Assembly (NCBI RefSeq): GCF_014764715.1
Contig: NZ_JACXXE010000006.1
Span: 1-64,000 of the forward strand
Origin: Bacillus crepusculi
GTDB lineage: Bacteria > Bacillota > Bacilli > Bacillales > Bacillaceae
Direction: 5' to 3'
DNA length: 64,000 nucleotides
The notes beneath the pieces were generated by a model. That model was not told the origin of the DNA and did no database searches. It worked only from the letters and a program-made list of their open reading frames with translations. Positions 1 through 12,009 of the stretch are shown here, piece by piece; position 1 is the stretch's first letter; each line of letters opens with the position of its first letter. Made by a program: the position numbers and the translations under genes.

Positions 1-18
1 AAATTGAAGGCTTTTTAA

Positions 19-1062
19 TTACCCTAAAAATTTCACGCAAACCGGATGGGGAACGGTGATGTCTGATTGTAAGACAGTGAGTCGTCCGGTTTCTTTGTCG
101 CGTTTGTATAACACAAGGTTGCTAGATTCTTGGTTTGAACAGACGAGGAATTCTTCTGTTGGATCAAGCACAAAGTCTCTAGGCCAGCTTCCTTCAGAAG
201 AAGCAATCTCAACAAGGCTTAGTTTGCCGTCATCGTCTGCTTTGAAAATCGCAATGCTGTCATGTCCGCGATTTCCCGCATATACAAATTGGCCGTCTGA
301 AGAGACATGAATCGCGCTGCCTTGATTGTTCTCTGTAAAGTCGCTTGGAATGGTTGCAATGGTTTGGATCTCTTCAAAATGCCCGTCTTCAAAGTAACGA
401 AGCACAATTACCTCTGAGCTTAGCTCTGTCATCACATATGCCACAGGTTTCGTTGGGTGGAATGTAATATGACGAGGTCCGCTACCTGGTTTTGCTTCAA
501 ATGTATGAGCAAGCTCGAGTTTGCCGTCTTCTTTCTTATACGTATAAATGCCATCTGTTCCTAGGTCAACAGCCACTGCAAATTGTTCATCTGGTGTCAG
601 ACCCATAAAGTGGGTGTGCGGTTTTTCCTGACGGTCTTCGTTTGGTCCAGTTCCTTCATGCTGCGCCTGTGAAAGCGTGCGGATGACTGAGCCGTTTTCA
701 GCATCAATTTCATACATCTCTGCTGTTCCTTTATGATAATTCGCTGTAAAAGCTGTTTTTGTTTGACTGTCCACGCTGACGTGACAAGGAGAAGCGCCAT
801 CGGCAAGCTCTTGGTTGATGAAACGAAGTGCGCCGGTTTCAGGATCAATTTGATACGCAGCAAGACCGCCCTGTGATTCTTTTTTCACCACAGCATACAC
901 AAATTTTTGAGAATCTGAGACGGTTAAATATGTAGGGTTTTCAAGTTCAGCAGCTACTTCTACTTGTTCAATCTGCTGCTTGTCCGTATTTAATGTAAAA
1001 GTATAGATGCCTTTACTGTCTCCCTTTGTATACGTTCCGATATAACCTCTGATGTTAGCCAT
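19..1062 (-). CDS. pgl: 6-phosphogluconolactonase-type beta-propeller lactonase
   Basis: The 347-residue protein is made of repeated blade-like units such as YIGTYTKGD at the N-terminus, GSGPRHITFHPTKPVAYV near residue 200 and NRGHDSIAIF near residue 270. These are typical of the seven-bladed lactonase family (YkgB/Pgl type) that hydrolyses 6-phosphogluconolactone in the oxidative pentose phosphate pathway. It has no signal peptide, so it should be cytoplasmic. The ATG is preceded by a strong GAAGGAGGG Shine-Dalgarno. It is transcribed away from the ilv operon and ends just inside the window edge. The family is clear; the exact substrate rests on family membership. Confidence 0.85.
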   Translation of the reverse strand: MANIRGYIGTYTKGDSKGIYTFTLNTDKQQIEQVEVAAELENPTYLTVSDSQKFVYAVVKKESQGGLAAYQIDPETGALRFINQELADGASPCHVSVDSQTKTAFTANYHKGTAEMYEIDAENGSVIRTLSQAQHEGTGPNEDRQEKPHTHFMGLTPDEQFAVAVDLGTDGIYTYKKEDGKLELAHTFEAKPGSGPRHITFHPTKPVAYVMTELSSEVIVLRYFEDGHFEEIQTIATIPSDFTENNQGSAIHVSSDGQFVYAGNRGHDSIAIFKADDDGKLSLVEIASSEGSWPRDFVLDPTEEFLVCSNQESSNLVLYKRDKETGRLTVLQSDITVPHPVCVKFLG

Positions 1063-1091
1063 GTATTGCCCTCCTTCTATTAGATGCTCTC

Positions 1092-1100
1092 ATTCTATCA
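1092..1100 (-). promoter_or_regulatory. extended -10 promoter of the lactonase gene
   Basis: On the minus strand TG-A-TAGAAT lies about 30 bases upstream of the lactonase ATG. No good -35 is seen, but the TGn extension can compensate for that. Confidence 0.4.
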
Positions 1101-1183
1101 TAAATTCATAGGAAAACGCTTTAGAAAGGTATGTCGAAGGAAAAACAAAAGCGGTGAAATCTAACAACATTTATGAAAAACAA

Positions 1184-1200
1184 TGTGAAAAAATATCACA
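1184..1200 (+). promoter_or_regulatory. TnrA/GlnR-type operator of the ilv-leu promoter
   Basis: A 17-base site TGTGA-N7-TCACA fits the TnrA/GlnR pattern TGTNA-N7-TNACA at every fixed position. It is centred about 200 bases upstream of the predicted start of the ilv transcript. From memory, the B. subtilis ilv-leu operon has a negatively acting TnrA site at about this distance. Binding is inferred. Confidence 0.7.
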
Positions 1201-1295
1201 AAAGTTTGTTCAAAAGAAAACCGGTCATGTAAAGTAAATAAATTGAAGAAAAAATACAAAAAATTTTAAGTTTTTTCATTCCTTGTCTAGCAAAG

Positions 1296-1310
1296 GTGTA
1301 AGCGTATACA
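1296..1310 (+). promoter_or_regulatory. cre site (CcpA binding) upstream of the ilv-leu promoter
   Basis: The 15-mer GTGTAAGCGTATACA matches the cre consensus WTGNAANCGNWNNCA except for the first base. It is centred roughly 90 bases upstream of the predicted transcription start. CcpA activates ilv-leu from a comparable distance in B. subtilis, which fits a conserved control region. Confidence 0.65.
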
Positions 1311-1356
1311 TTCTATTTTGATTAGTCTAAATTGTCTAATAATTTTAAAAATGCTG

Positions 1357-1385
1357 TTGACACTGTATGGAAAGCGGCGTAAGAT
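1357..1385 (+). promoter_or_regulatory. SigA promoter of the ilvE-ilv-leu operon
   Basis: TTGACA, a 17-base spacer and TAAGAT form a near-consensus SigA promoter. The start would be near 1392, giving about 100 bases of leader before ilvE. No equally good promoter is visible between ilvE and the T-box, so it probably serves the whole operon. Confidence 0.8.
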
Positions 1386-1423
1386 GGGTTCAACAAAAGC
1401 TAAACAAACACCGAGAGCAAGCG

Positions 1424-1450
1424 TCAGACGCTTCAAAGTAAAGTGTCTGA
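1424..1450 (+). other. leader stem-loop upstream of ilvE
   Basis: TCAGACGCTT pairs with AAGTGTCTGA (10 bp, one G-U pair) across a 7-base loop. No U-run follows, so it is not a terminator. Its 3' arm overlaps the CodY-like box, so it could be a DNA site, an RNA-stabilising hairpin or both. Confidence 0.5.
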
Positions 1451-1455
1451 AAATT
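1441..1455 (+). promoter_or_regulatory. CodY-like box in the ilvE leader
   Basis: AAGTGTCTGAAAATT agrees with the CodY consensus AATTTTCWGAAAATT at 13 of 15 positions. It lies about 50 bases downstream of the predicted start, where bound CodY could act as a roadblock. CodY control of ilv-leu is established in B. subtilis; binding here is inferred. Confidence 0.6.
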
Positions 1456-1494
1456 CAACTACTTTTTGTTTGAAAGAGAGGGTGCTCACTGAAA

Positions 1495-2409
1495 ATGGAA
1501 GACCAAAAGGAACAGTGGATCTTTTTAAACGATGAACTCGTGAAAAAAGAGGATGCGAAAATTTCAGTTTATGATCATGGCTTCTTATATGGTGACGGTG
1601 TGTTCGAAGGTATACGCGTGTATAACGGAAATATCTTTCGAATGAAAGAACATTTAGACCGCCTGTATGATTCCGCCAGATCCATTATGCTGAACATTCC
1701 ATATTCACTTGAGGAACTCACTGAAAAAATGATTCATACAGTTGAAAGGAACGGCCTAAAGGATGCCTATATCCGCCTTGTCGTCTCAAGAGGAGCTGGT
1801 GATCTTGGTTTAGATCCAAACAACTGCGGGAGAGCCAACACAGTGATCATTGTAGAGCCGCTGGCCATCTTTCCAAAGCACCTATATGAAACAGGTATTG
1901 ATATTGTGACGGTACCGACAAGGCGAAATCGTCCTGATGTACTAAGTCCAAAAGTGAAATCATTAAACTACTTAAATAACATTCTTGTCCGAATCGAAGC
2001 CCATATGGCCGGTGTGAGTGAAGCGCTGATGCTGAACGATCAAGGGTACGTGGCAGAAGGTTCTGCAGACAACGTGTTTATTTATAAAAAAGGCAAGCTT
2101 TATACACCACCAGGTTATATCGGCGCTCTTGAAGGCATCACACGAAACGCCATCATGGAGATTGCAGAAGACTTAGGCTATGAAGTGAAAGAAGAGCCAT
2201 TCACAAGACATGATGTGTATACAGCAGAAGAAGTTTTTCTGACAGGAACCGCAGCCGAAGTCATCGCCGTTGTAAAAGTTGACGGCCGTACAATCGGTGA
2301 AGGGAAGCCTGGGCTCCATACAAACAAACTTCTTGAACAATTCCGCAAGCGAGTCGTTGAAGAAGGAGAAAAAGTCGTCTTTACAGATGAAAACATTCAC
2401 GCAAGCTAA
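1495..2409 (+). CDS. ilvE: branched-chain amino acid aminotransferase (class IV PLP fold)
   Basis: The 304-residue enzyme should interconvert the 2-oxo acids made by the ilv-leu pathway and Val, Ile or Leu. The N-terminal block NDELVKKEDAKISVYDHGF, the YGDGVFEGIRVY motif and the putative PLP lysine in PKVKSLNYLNN (about K155) are typical of class IV aminotransferases. Its length fits the short (~300 aa) IlvE type, not the ~356-residue YbgE/YwaA proteins of B. subtilis. It lies between the operon promoter and the T-box of ilvB, so its expression should respond to CodY, CcpA and TnrA but not to leucyl-tRNA charging. A D-amino acid transaminase is a less likely alternative given the neighbours. 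Confidence 0.88.
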   Translation: MEDQKEQWIFLNDELVKKEDAKISVYDHGFLYGDGVFEGIRVYNGNIFRMKEHLDRLYDSARSIMLNIPYSLEELTEKMIHTVERNGLKDAYIRLVVSRGAGDLGLDPNNCGRANTVIIVEPLAIFPKHLYETGIDIVTVPTRRNRPDVLSPKVKSLNYLNNILVRIEAHMAGVSEALMLNDQGYVAEGSADNVFIYKKGKLYTPPGYIGALEGITRNAIMEIAEDLGYEVKEEPFTRHDVYTAEEVFLTGTAAEVIAVVKVDGRTIGEGKPGLHTNKLLEQFRKRVVEEGEKVVFTDENIHAS

Positions 2410-2427
2410 ATAGATATCGATAAACGT

Positions 2428-2709
2428 TGAAGAGGACTAGTAGCTTTAGAGTCAGTATCTACAGAGAGCCGGTGCTAGCTGGAAACCGGTGTTACTTTCT
2501 AAAGTGAACTCACCTCTGAGTGTCTGCTTGAAATGATAGTAGGGCAGACCGAGTGAATAGCTTCACTCGTTACCAAAATGGACGAAAGATGTCCATGAGA
2601 CGGCAGCATGATTTGCCGTGAACAAGGGTGGTACCGCGAAAAAGAAAGCTTTTTCGCCCCTTTGACCTAGTGAAAAGTAGTGTCATTGTGGGGTGAGAAG
2701 GCTTTTTTA
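2428..2709 (+). promoter_or_regulatory. Leu T-box leader of ilvB, with terminator
   Basis: The element starts with a typical GGACTAGTA segment and has the AGAGAG stem I motif. The specifier context is GAA-CTC-A (CTC at 2509-2511, Leu), and the T-box AAGGGTGGTACCGCG is at 2624-2638. A terminator stem pairs 2645-2660 with 2690-2705 using several G-U pairs and ends in a T-run. Uncharged tRNA-Leu should stabilise the antiterminator and allow ilvBHC-leuABCD transcription. It sits inside the operon, after ilvE, not at the 5' end of the transcript. Confidence 0.95.
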
Positions 2710-2786
2710 TATGGTCTCATATCTCTATCTTGAATAGAAAAGGGGGAAAGGACTTGACTGAAGCAAGACAAAGAGGAGGAAATCAA

Positions 2787-4511
2787 ATGGGGACAAATGT
2801 ACAAGTGGAGACGGAAAAATCAAAAGCACCACAAACGATGAACGGTGCACTCATGTTAATTGAAGCACTCAAAAGAGAGAAAGTAGAAGTCATTTTCGGA
2901 TATCCAGGCGGAGCCGTTTTACCGATCTACGATAAAATTTATGATTCTGGTTTATTTCATGTCCTGCCAAGGCATGAGCAGGGAGCAATTCACGCAGCGG
3001 AAGGGTACGCAAGAGTATCTGGTAAACCGGGCGTTGTCATTGCAACGTCAGGACCTGGTGCGACAAACCTTGTCACAGGAATTGCAGATGCGATGATTGA
3101 TTCACTTCCTCTAGTTGTATTCACTGGACAGGTGGCAACCTCAGTCATTGGCTCGGATGCTTTCCAAGAAGCAGATGTACTCGGCATTACAATGCCCATC
3201 ACAAAGCACAGCTATCAGGTAAGACGTCCAGAGGATTTACCGGGTGTCATTAAAGAGGCATTCCACATTGCAACAACAGGCAGACCTGGTCCAGTTTTGA
3301 TTGATATTCCAAAAGATGTTGCAGGCATTGAAGGAACGTTTGAGTACGATCAGCCAATTGATTTACCTGGCTATCAGCCTAAAGTTGAGCCAAACTATTT
3401 GCAAATTCGCAAGTTAGTAGAAGCTGTAAGCAGAGCAAAGAAACCTGTTATTCTAGCAGGAGCTGGCGTTCTTCATGGCAAAGCGTCTGAAGAATTAAGA
3501 CAGTATGTAGAGCAGCAGCAAATCCCAGTCGCTCATACATTGCTTGGACTTGGCGGATTTCCAGCAAAGCATCCTCTTTTCCTAGGAATGGCGGGCATGC
3601 ACGGCACATATGCGGCGAACATGGCGCTTCACCAATGTGACTTACTCATTTCAATCGGAGCGAGATTTGATGACAGGGTAACAGGTAACCTCAATCATTT
3701 TGCAAAACATGCGAAGGTCGCTCATATTGACATCGATCCAGCGGAAATTGGCAAGAACATTCATACCCATATTCCAGTTGTTGGAGACAGCAAGCTAGTA
3801 CTTGAAGAGCTGATCAAGCAAGACGGGAAACAAGGGGAATCAGACGAATGGAAAAACCAATTAGATCAGTGGAAGGAAGAATATCCACTCTGGTACGTTG
3901 AAAACGAAGCAGAGGGGTTTAAGCCTCAAAAGCTGATTGAATATATTCATCAATTCACAAAAGGTGAAGCCATTGTGGCAACTGATGTCGGACAGCATCA
4001 AATGTGGGCGGCACAGTTCTATCCATTTGAAAATGCAGATAAGTGGGTAACATCTGGCGGGCTTGGCACGATGGGCTTTGGATTACCGGCAGCCATCGGC
4101 GCGCAGCTAGCTGATCAAGAGGCAACGGTTGTGGCGATTTTAGGAGACGGAGGTTTCCAAATGACCCTGCAAGAACTTGCCGTTATCCGTGAGCTGAACC
4201 TTCCAGTCAAAGTGATTGTGCTCAATAATCACAGCCTTGGAATGGTAAGACAATGGCAAGAAATTTTCTACGAAGAACGCTACTCATATTCTAAATTTTC
4301 AGAGCAGCCAGATTTCGTAAAATTATCTGAAGCTTATGGCATTAAAGGAATCAGAATCTCATCAGACGAAGAGGCGAAAGAAAAGCTTGAAGAAGCGTTA
4401 ACCTCTAGAGAGCCTGTTTTCATCGATGTCAATGTAGCGAGAGATGAAAAAGTATTCCCGATGGTCGCACCGGGGAAAGGACTTCATGAGATGGTGGGGG
4501 TGAAACCTTGA
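2787..4511 (+). CDS. ilvB: acetolactate synthase large subunit
   Basis: This 574-residue TPP enzyme condenses pyruvate with pyruvate or 2-oxobutyrate, the first common step of Val, Leu and Ile synthesis. The catalytic Glu is in RHEQG (about residue 64), and the TPP-binding block LGDGGFQM...NN is near residues 450-485. The frame is open from TTG 2730, but ATG 2787 has an AGGAGG site at the right distance and gives MGTNVQV, as remembered for B. subtilis. It is the first gene after the T-box, and the small-subunit gene overlaps its stop. Confidence 0.97.
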   Translation: MGTNVQVETEKSKAPQTMNGALMLIEALKREKVEVIFGYPGGAVLPIYDKIYDSGLFHVLPRHEQGAIHAAEGYARVSGKPGVVIATSGPGATNLVTGIADAMIDSLPLVVFTGQVATSVIGSDAFQEADVLGITMPITKHSYQVRRPEDLPGVIKEAFHIATTGRPGPVLIDIPKDVAGIEGTFEYDQPIDLPGYQPKVEPNYLQIRKLVEAVSRAKKPVILAGAGVLHGKASEELRQYVEQQQIPVAHTLLGLGGFPAKHPLFLGMAGMHGTYAANMALHQCDLLISIGARFDDRVTGNLNHFAKHAKVAHIDIDPAEIGKNIHTHIPVVGDSKLVLEELIKQDGKQGESDEWKNQLDQWKEEYPLWYVENEAEGFKPQKLIEYIHQFTKGEAIVATDVGQHQMWAAQFYPFENADKWVTSGGLGTMGFGLPAAIGAQLADQEATVVAILGDGGFQMTLQELAVIRELNLPVKVIVLNNHSLGMVRQWQEIFYEERYSYSKFSEQPDFVKLSEAYGIKGIRISSDEEAKEKLEEALTSREPVFIDVNVARDEKVFPMVAPGKGLHEMVGVKP

Positions 4512-5026
4512 AAAGAATTATTGTGTTGACTGTATTAAATCGATCAGGCGTACTGAACAGAATCACAGGCCTTTTTACAAAAAGACACTACAACATTGAA
4601 AGCATTACGGTCGGCCATTCTGAGATTCAAGATGTATCACGCATCACGTTCGTCGTCCATGTAGATCAAGAGAAAGACATCGAACAGCTGACAAAACAGC
4701 TAAACAAACAAATCGATGTCCTCAAAGTAACAGACATTACAAACCAATCAATCGTTCAGCGAGAGCTGGCTTTGATAAAAGTCGTATCTGCACCAGCATC
4801 TAGAATGGAGATCACAGGGGTCATTGAACCGTTTAGAGCCTCTATTGTAGATGTGAGCAGAGAGAGTGTCGTCATTCAGGTGACAGGTGAGTCTTCAAAA
4901 ATTGAAGCACTCATTGAATTACTTAAGCCATACGGCATTAAAGAAGTCGCCAGAACTGGCACAACGGCCTTTGCGAGAGATAATCAGCAAAAGCCACAAA
5001 CAAATAAAACAATTTCAATTGTCTAA
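4508..5026 (+). CDS. ilvH: acetolactate synthase small (regulatory) subunit
   Basis: The 172-residue protein starts with an ACT domain ([20 protein letters not shown], about residues 2-75) and has the C-terminal regulatory domain of IlvH/IlvN. It binds IlvB and confers valine feedback. The TTG start overlaps the ilvB stop by four bases and has GGTGGGGG upstream, indicating translational coupling and a fixed subunit ratio. Confidence 0.96.
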   Translation: MKRIIVLTVLNRSGVLNRITGLFTKRHYNIESITVGHSEIQDVSRITFVVHVDQEKDIEQLTKQLNKQIDVLKVTDITNQSIVQRELALIKVVSAPASRMEITGVIEPFRASIVDVSRESVVIQVTGESSKIEALIELLKPYGIKEVARTGTTAFARDNQQKPQTNKTISIV

Positions 5027-7613
<2,587 letters not shown>

Positions 7614-7631
7614 GAAAGGAGGAAGGCTTTC

Positions 7632-8729
7632 ATGAAAAAGAAAATTGCACTTTTGCCCGGCGATGGAATCGGACCGGAAGTCGTCGCATCAGCAGTCGCT
7701 GTACTGCAAGAAACAGCGGCTCAATTTCAACACGAATTCGAATTTGAAACTGCGCTCATTGGCGGGATAGCGATAGATGAAAAAAACAACCCGCTCCCAA
7801 AGGAAACAGTAGATGTATGCAAAAGCGCAGATGCGATTTTATTAGGAGCAGTTGGCGGACCAAAGTGGGATCAAAACCCGCCAGAGCTTCGACCGGAAAA
7901 AGGCTTGCTTGCCATTCGGAAACAACTGGACTTATTTGCAAACATCCGTCCTGTCAAAGTGTTCGATAGCTTAAGCGAGGCGTCACCATTAAAGCAAGAT
8001 CATATTAGCGGCGTCGATTTTGTCATCGTTCGTGAATTAACAGGCGGTCTCTATTTTGGTGAACCAAGCGAGCGCTATACAGATGATGAAGGAAAAGAAG
8101 CGGCTGTGGATACGCTTCTTTATACAAAGGAAGAGATTGTCCGTGTATTAAAAGAAGCATTCGACATGGCCTTAACGAGACGGAAAAAAGTGACGTCTGT
8201 GGATAAAGCGAATGTCCTTGCTTCTAGTAAACTATGGCGGGATGCGGTAGAAGAAGTTGCATCCGAGTATCCAGAAGTCAAATATGAGCATATGCTCGTT
8301 GATAATGCCGCCATGCAGCTTATTTATAAGCCGGCTCAATTTGATGTCATTGTGACAGAGAATATGTTTGGCGACATTTTAAGTGACGAGGCTTCTATGA
8401 TTACTGGGTCACTCGGTATGCTGCCATCTGCTAGTCTATCAAGCACAGGCCTCCATTTATATGAGCCGATTCATGGTTCAGCACCCGATATTGCGGGGCA
8501 AAATGTCGCAAACCCTCTGGCAACCATTTTGTCAGCAGCCAGCTTGCTTAGAACATCCTTTGCATTAGAAGAAGAAGCGGCTGCAATAGAAGAAGCTGTG
8601 GAAGCGGTTCTTGCCTCTGGCAAACGCACAAAGGATTTAGCGGCTAAAGAGGGAACGTATCAAACGACTAACGATATCACCACAGCAGTTGTAGATGCAC
8701 TGAAACAACGTGCGAAAACAATTGTATAA
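7632..8729 (+). CDS. leuB: 3-isopropylmalate dehydrogenase
   Basis: This 365-residue beta-decarboxylating dehydrogenase oxidises 3-isopropylmalate with NAD+. It shows LLPGDGIGPEV at the N-terminus, VRELTGGLYFGEPS in the middle and the metal/substrate motif NMFGDILSDEASM near residue 240. An AGGAAAGGAGG site precedes the ATG, and the gene follows leuA by 18 bases. Confidence 0.96.
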   Translation: MKKKIALLPGDGIGPEVVASAVAVLQETAAQFQHEFEFETALIGGIAIDEKNNPLPKETVDVCKSADAILLGAVGGPKWDQNPPELRPEKGLLAIRKQLDLFANIRPVKVFDSLSEASPLKQDHISGVDFVIVRELTGGLYFGEPSERYTDDEGKEAAVDTLLYTKEEIVRVLKEAFDMALTRRKKVTSVDKANVLASSKLWRDAVEEVASEYPEVKYEHMLVDNAAMQLIYKPAQFDVIVTENMFGDILSDEASMITGSLGMLPSASLSSTGLHLYEPIHGSAPDIAGQNVANPLATILSAASLLRTSFALEEEAAAIEEAVEAVLASGKRTKDLAAKEGTYQTTNDITTAVVDALKQRAKTIV

Positions 8730-8771
8730 ATAGAAATCTTGTTGAATTAGGTAGAGGGAGGAAAAAGGGTT

Positions 8772-10187
8772 ATGCCTCGAACAATCATCGAAAAAATATG
8801 GGATCAACATGTTGTCAAAAGCGGCGAGGGGAAACCAGACCTTTTATATATTGATCTGCACTTGGTGCATGAGGTGACGTCACCTCAAGCATTTGAAGGA
8901 TTAAGACAAAAAGGGCGCAAGGTGAGAAGACCTGAAAACACGTTTGCGACGATGGATCACAACATCCCGACTGTCAATCGATTTGTGATCAAGGATGAGG
9001 TTGCGAAGAAGCAGGTGAGTGCTCTAGAGCGTAACTGTGCTGAATTTGGTGTCCGTCTAGCTGACCTTCACAGTGTAGACCAAGGAATTGTCCATGTCGT
9101 TGGGCCAGAGCTTGGTTTAACATTGCCGGGGAAAACAATCGTTTGCGGAGATAGTCATACATCAACTCACGGCGCATTTGGCGCACTTGCCTTTGGAATC
9201 GGGACAAGTGAGGTTGAGCATGTGCTTTCCACACAAACACTTTGGCAGCAGCGTCCGAAAACGTTAGAAATTAGAGTAGACGGAAAGCTGCAAAAAGGGG
9301 TAACTGCCAAAGATGTGATTTTAGCAGTCATTGGTGCACATGGTGTGAAGTTCGGTTCAGGTTATGTGATTGAATACACCGGGGAAGTATTCAGAAACAT
9401 GACGATGGATGAGCGGATGACCGTTTGTAATATGTCGATTGAAGCAGGCGCAAGAGCAGGATTAATTGCACCTGATGAAGTGACCTTTGAATATTGCCGC
9501 GGACGCAAATATGCACCGCAGGGCGAAGATTTCGAAGCAGCCATTGAAGAATGGAAAGAGCTTAGAACAGATCCGGGTGCAACCTATGATAAAACCATTG
9601 TTTTAGATGGAAATGAGATTTCACCAATGGTTACGTGGGGAATTAACCCAGGAATGGTTTTGCCTGTGGATGCATCGATCCCGGGGCCTGAGGATTTCGC
9701 GCAAGAAGATGATCAAAAAGAAGCACTCCGAGCTTATGAGTACATGGGGGTTCATCCGCATCAGCGTATTGAAGACATTACGATTGAACATGTCTTTATC
9801 GGCTCATGTACGAACTCAAGAATGACTGATTTACGCCAAGCAGCTTCTATGATTGAAGGACAAAAAGTAGCTGATCATGTCAGGGCGATTGTGGTGCCTG
9901 GCTCTCAAAGTGTTAAACTGCAAGCAGAAGAAGAAGGTCTTCATGAAATTTTCCTTGAAGCAGGCTTTGAATGGAGAGAATCTGGATGCAGCATGTGCCT
10001 CAGCATGAATAACGATGTGGTGCCAGAAGGCGAACGCTGCGCGTCGACGTCAAACCGTAACTTTGAGGGACGTCAAGGGAAGGGTGCAAGAACGCATCTT
10101 GTCAGCCCGGCAATGGCTGCAATGGCTGCCATACATGGCCGATTTGTCGATGTCAGGAAGTTTAATCAAGAGAAAACAGTCGTGTAA
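8772..10187 (+). CDS. leuC: 3-isopropylmalate dehydratase large subunit
   Basis: The 471-residue aconitase-family subunit carries the [4Fe-4S] cysteines in [10 protein letters not shown] and in GCSMCLSMN further C-terminal. [21 protein letters not shown] is the substrate-binding block. With LeuD it converts 2- to 3-isopropylmalate. It has a GAGGGAGGAAAAAGG ribosome site, and leuD follows after 13 bases. Confidence 0.96.
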   Translation: MPRTIIEKIWDQHVVKSGEGKPDLLYIDLHLVHEVTSPQAFEGLRQKGRKVRRPENTFATMDHNIPTVNRFVIKDEVAKKQVSALERNCAEFGVRLADLHSVDQGIVHVVGPELGLTLPGKTIVCGDSHTSTHGAFGALAFGIGTSEVEHVLSTQTLWQQRPKTLEIRVDGKLQKGVTAKDVILAVIGAHGVKFGSGYVIEYTGEVFRNMTMDERMTVCNMSIEAGARAGLIAPDEVTFEYCRGRKYAPQGEDFEAAIEEWKELRTDPGATYDKTIVLDGNEISPMVTWGINPGMVLPVDASIPGPEDFAQEDDQKEALRAYEYMGVHPHQRIEDITIEHVFIGSCTNSRMTDLRQAASMIEGQKVADHVRAIVVPGSQSVKLQAEEEGLHEIFLEAGFEWRESGCSMCLSMNNDVVPEGERCASTSNRNFEGRQGKGARTHLVSPAMAAMAAIHGRFVDVRKFNQEKTVV

Positions 10188-10200
10188 GGAGTTGTCATAG

Positions 10201-10800
10201 ATGGAGCCTTTAGTCACTCATAAAGGAAAAGCCGCTGTGCTTAACCGTATTAATGTAGATACAGATCAAATTATTCCAAAGCAATTTTTGAAAAGAATTG
10301 AACGAACAGGATATGGCCGATTTGCGTTTTTTGACTGGCGGTATTTAGCCGATGGCAGCCCAAATCCTGATTTTGAGCTGAATCAGCCAATCTATGAAGG
10401 AGCATCCATTTTGATCGCAGGAGAAAACTTCGGCTGCGGATCATCTAGAGAGCATGCACCTTGGGCCCTTGATGATTATGGTTTCAAAATTGTCATTGCG
10501 CCATCATTTGCAGATATTTTTCATCAAAACTGCTTTAAAAATGGGATGCTTCCGATTCGTCTTGATTATGATGTGTGGAAAACATTTGCAGCATCATATG
10601 AGTACAAGGGGTATGAGATGACGGTTGATCTGGAGAAACAGCAGATAGAAGACCATGAAGGGAATATAACCCCTTTTGAAGTAGACCCTCACTGGAGAGA
10701 AATGCTTCTGAATGGCTATGATGAGATCTCATTAACCTTATTATTAGAAGATGACATTCAGGCATTTGAAGAAAAACGCAGCAGCTGGCTGCGTGCATAA
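10201..10800 (+). CDS. leuD: 3-isopropylmalate dehydratase small subunit
   Basis: The 199-residue swivel-domain partner of LeuC contains ENFGCGSSREHAPWAL, the family signature for substrate binding, and FFDWRY further upstream. It is the last gene of the biosynthetic operon: a rho-independent terminator begins eight bases after its stop codon. Confidence 0.96.
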   Translation: MEPLVTHKGKAAVLNRINVDTDQIIPKQFLKRIERTGYGRFAFFDWRYLADGSPNPDFELNQPIYEGASILIAGENFGCGSSREHAPWALDDYGFKIVIAPSFADIFHQNCFKNGMLPIRLDYDVWKTFAASYEYKGYEMTVDLEKQQIEDHEGNITPFEVDPHWREMLLNGYDEISLTLLLEDDIQAFEEKRSSWLRA

Positions 10801-10807
10801 ACAACGA

Positions 10808-10843
10808 GAAGTCGTCCGCCCGAGGTGTGACGGCTTCTTTTTT
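10808..10843 (+). terminator. terminator of the ilv-leu operon
   Basis: GAAGTCGTC pairs with GACGGCTTC (one G-U) and is followed by seven Ts. Confidence 0.9.
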
Positions 10844-10863
10844 GCATGAAAACCTCTCGTTAC

Positions 10864-10892
10864 TTGTGTTTACTAACCTTCGTTGGTAAACT
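10864..10892 (+). promoter_or_regulatory. weak promoter overlapping a 24-bp palindrome, upstream of ysoA
   Basis: A palindrome with 10-bp arms (GTTTACTAAC / GTTGGTAAAC, one G-T mismatch, 4-base centre) spans 10868-10891. It sits between and over a weak TTGTGT-N17-TAAACT pair. The position suggests an operator for an unidentified repressor. No U-run follows, so a terminator is unlikely. Confidence 0.4.
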
Positions 10893-10925
10893 GATAAAAA
10901 ATATGCGCCCGAAAGGAACGTAAGC

Positions 10926-11933
10926 ATGAAACATGACAAGAAGAAAGATAATGTCATTTTGTTTCCTGGTCTGAAAGAAAGACTGATTGAAAAAGGAATG
11001 GCAGCATTAAAAGATAAACAGTATCAAGAGGCGCTTCAGTTATTTTCAGAAGCGAAATCTTATGATGACGATGAAGAATCCGATATTCATCTCGGCATGG
11101 CGATTTGTTTTCTGGAGCTGGGTGAGCTGCAGGATGCAAAGCGTGTTTGTGAAAAGATGTTAAAAGAAGGGTATGGTCACTACTTTACCGTGCTTCAAGT
11201 GTATATGACCATTTTAATTCAGCTGAAAGAATATGAGGAAGTCAAACAGACGATTGAGGCCGTACTCGAGGAAAACCACCTTCCAGCAGAAAGCGCGGAG
11301 CATTTTTACAAGCTGCTCGAATTTAGTAGAAAGATGATTGAATCGCCTGAAGAGATCTTAGATGAAGACGAGAGTGATAGCGGTGAAATCAATATAGATG
11401 ATATGCTGGAACGGCCGGATGAACAGGTCCAGTTCATCCATTCATTGAAAGACCGGAATATTGCACCGCACATGGGTCTATTAAATACGATCTTACAAAA
11501 ACCAGATGGAAACCCTGTCGTTAAATCTTTGATCTTGCAGCTTCTGTCAGATCATGATGTGGCAAAGCCGGTACATGTGACAAAATTCGGAGATTCATTA
11601 ACGCTTGTTCCTTCTGAGGCCGTAAAGCCAGAGCAGATGCCGCTTTTGCAGCAAGTACTGCGTATGCTCGATGATACGCTTGGCAATGAGAACCCGACCC
11701 TTTACCAAGGCGTGGAAGAGTTATGGCGCCGGCACTTATTTGTGCTTTATCCATTTCTCCCTAAATACACAGATCCGAATCTTTGGGCTGCGGCTCTTCA
11801 TAAAGTCGGCTACGAGATGCATGGGATCGAGATTGACCTCGAAGAATTGCATCTATTATATGATTTTAACGAACAAGAGCTGAGAGAAGCTTGCACAATG
11901 CTGAAAGATATTGAAGAAATTTCTTATTTGTAA
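10926..11933 (+). CDS. ysoA: TPR-repeat protein YsoA
   Basis: The 335-residue soluble protein has at least three tetratricopeptide-like helical pairs in its first 140 residues (EKGMAALKDKQYQEALQLF, LGMAICFLELGELQDAKRV, LIQLKEYEEVKQTIEAVL). An acidic linker and a helical C-terminal domain follow. It sits between leuD and tig as ysoA does in B. subtilis. The repeats suggest a protein-protein interaction role; no catalytic motif was seen and its function is not known. The start is preceded by CGAAAGGAACG. Confidence 0.8.
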   Translation: MKHDKKKDNVILFPGLKERLIEKGMAALKDKQYQEALQLFSEAKSYDDDEESDIHLGMAICFLELGELQDAKRVCEKMLKEGYGHYFTVLQVYMTILIQLKEYEEVKQTIEAVLEENHLPAESAEHFYKLLEFSRKMIESPEEILDEDESDSGEINIDDMLERPDEQVQFIHSLKDRNIAPHMGLLNTILQKPDGNPVVKSLILQLLSDHDVAKPVHVTKFGDSLTLVPSEAVKPEQMPLLQQVLRMLDDTLGNENPTLYQGVEELWRRHLFVLYPFLPKYTDPNLWAAALHKVGYEMHGIEIDLEELHLLYDFNEQELREACTMLKDIEEISYL

Positions 11934-11946
11934 TTTGTTGATTTAG

Positions 11947-11974
11947 TTGAAAGACGGACTTGTTATGTTATAAT
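11947..11974 (+). promoter_or_regulatory. SigA promoter of tig
   Basis: TTGAAA, a 16-base spacer and TATAAT lie immediately after ysoA. The predicted start near 11981 gives a long leader of about 190 bases. Confidence 0.7.
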
Positions 11975-12009
11975 ATAATGGTTGTATTTGTGCATATATA
12001 GTGCAGTTG

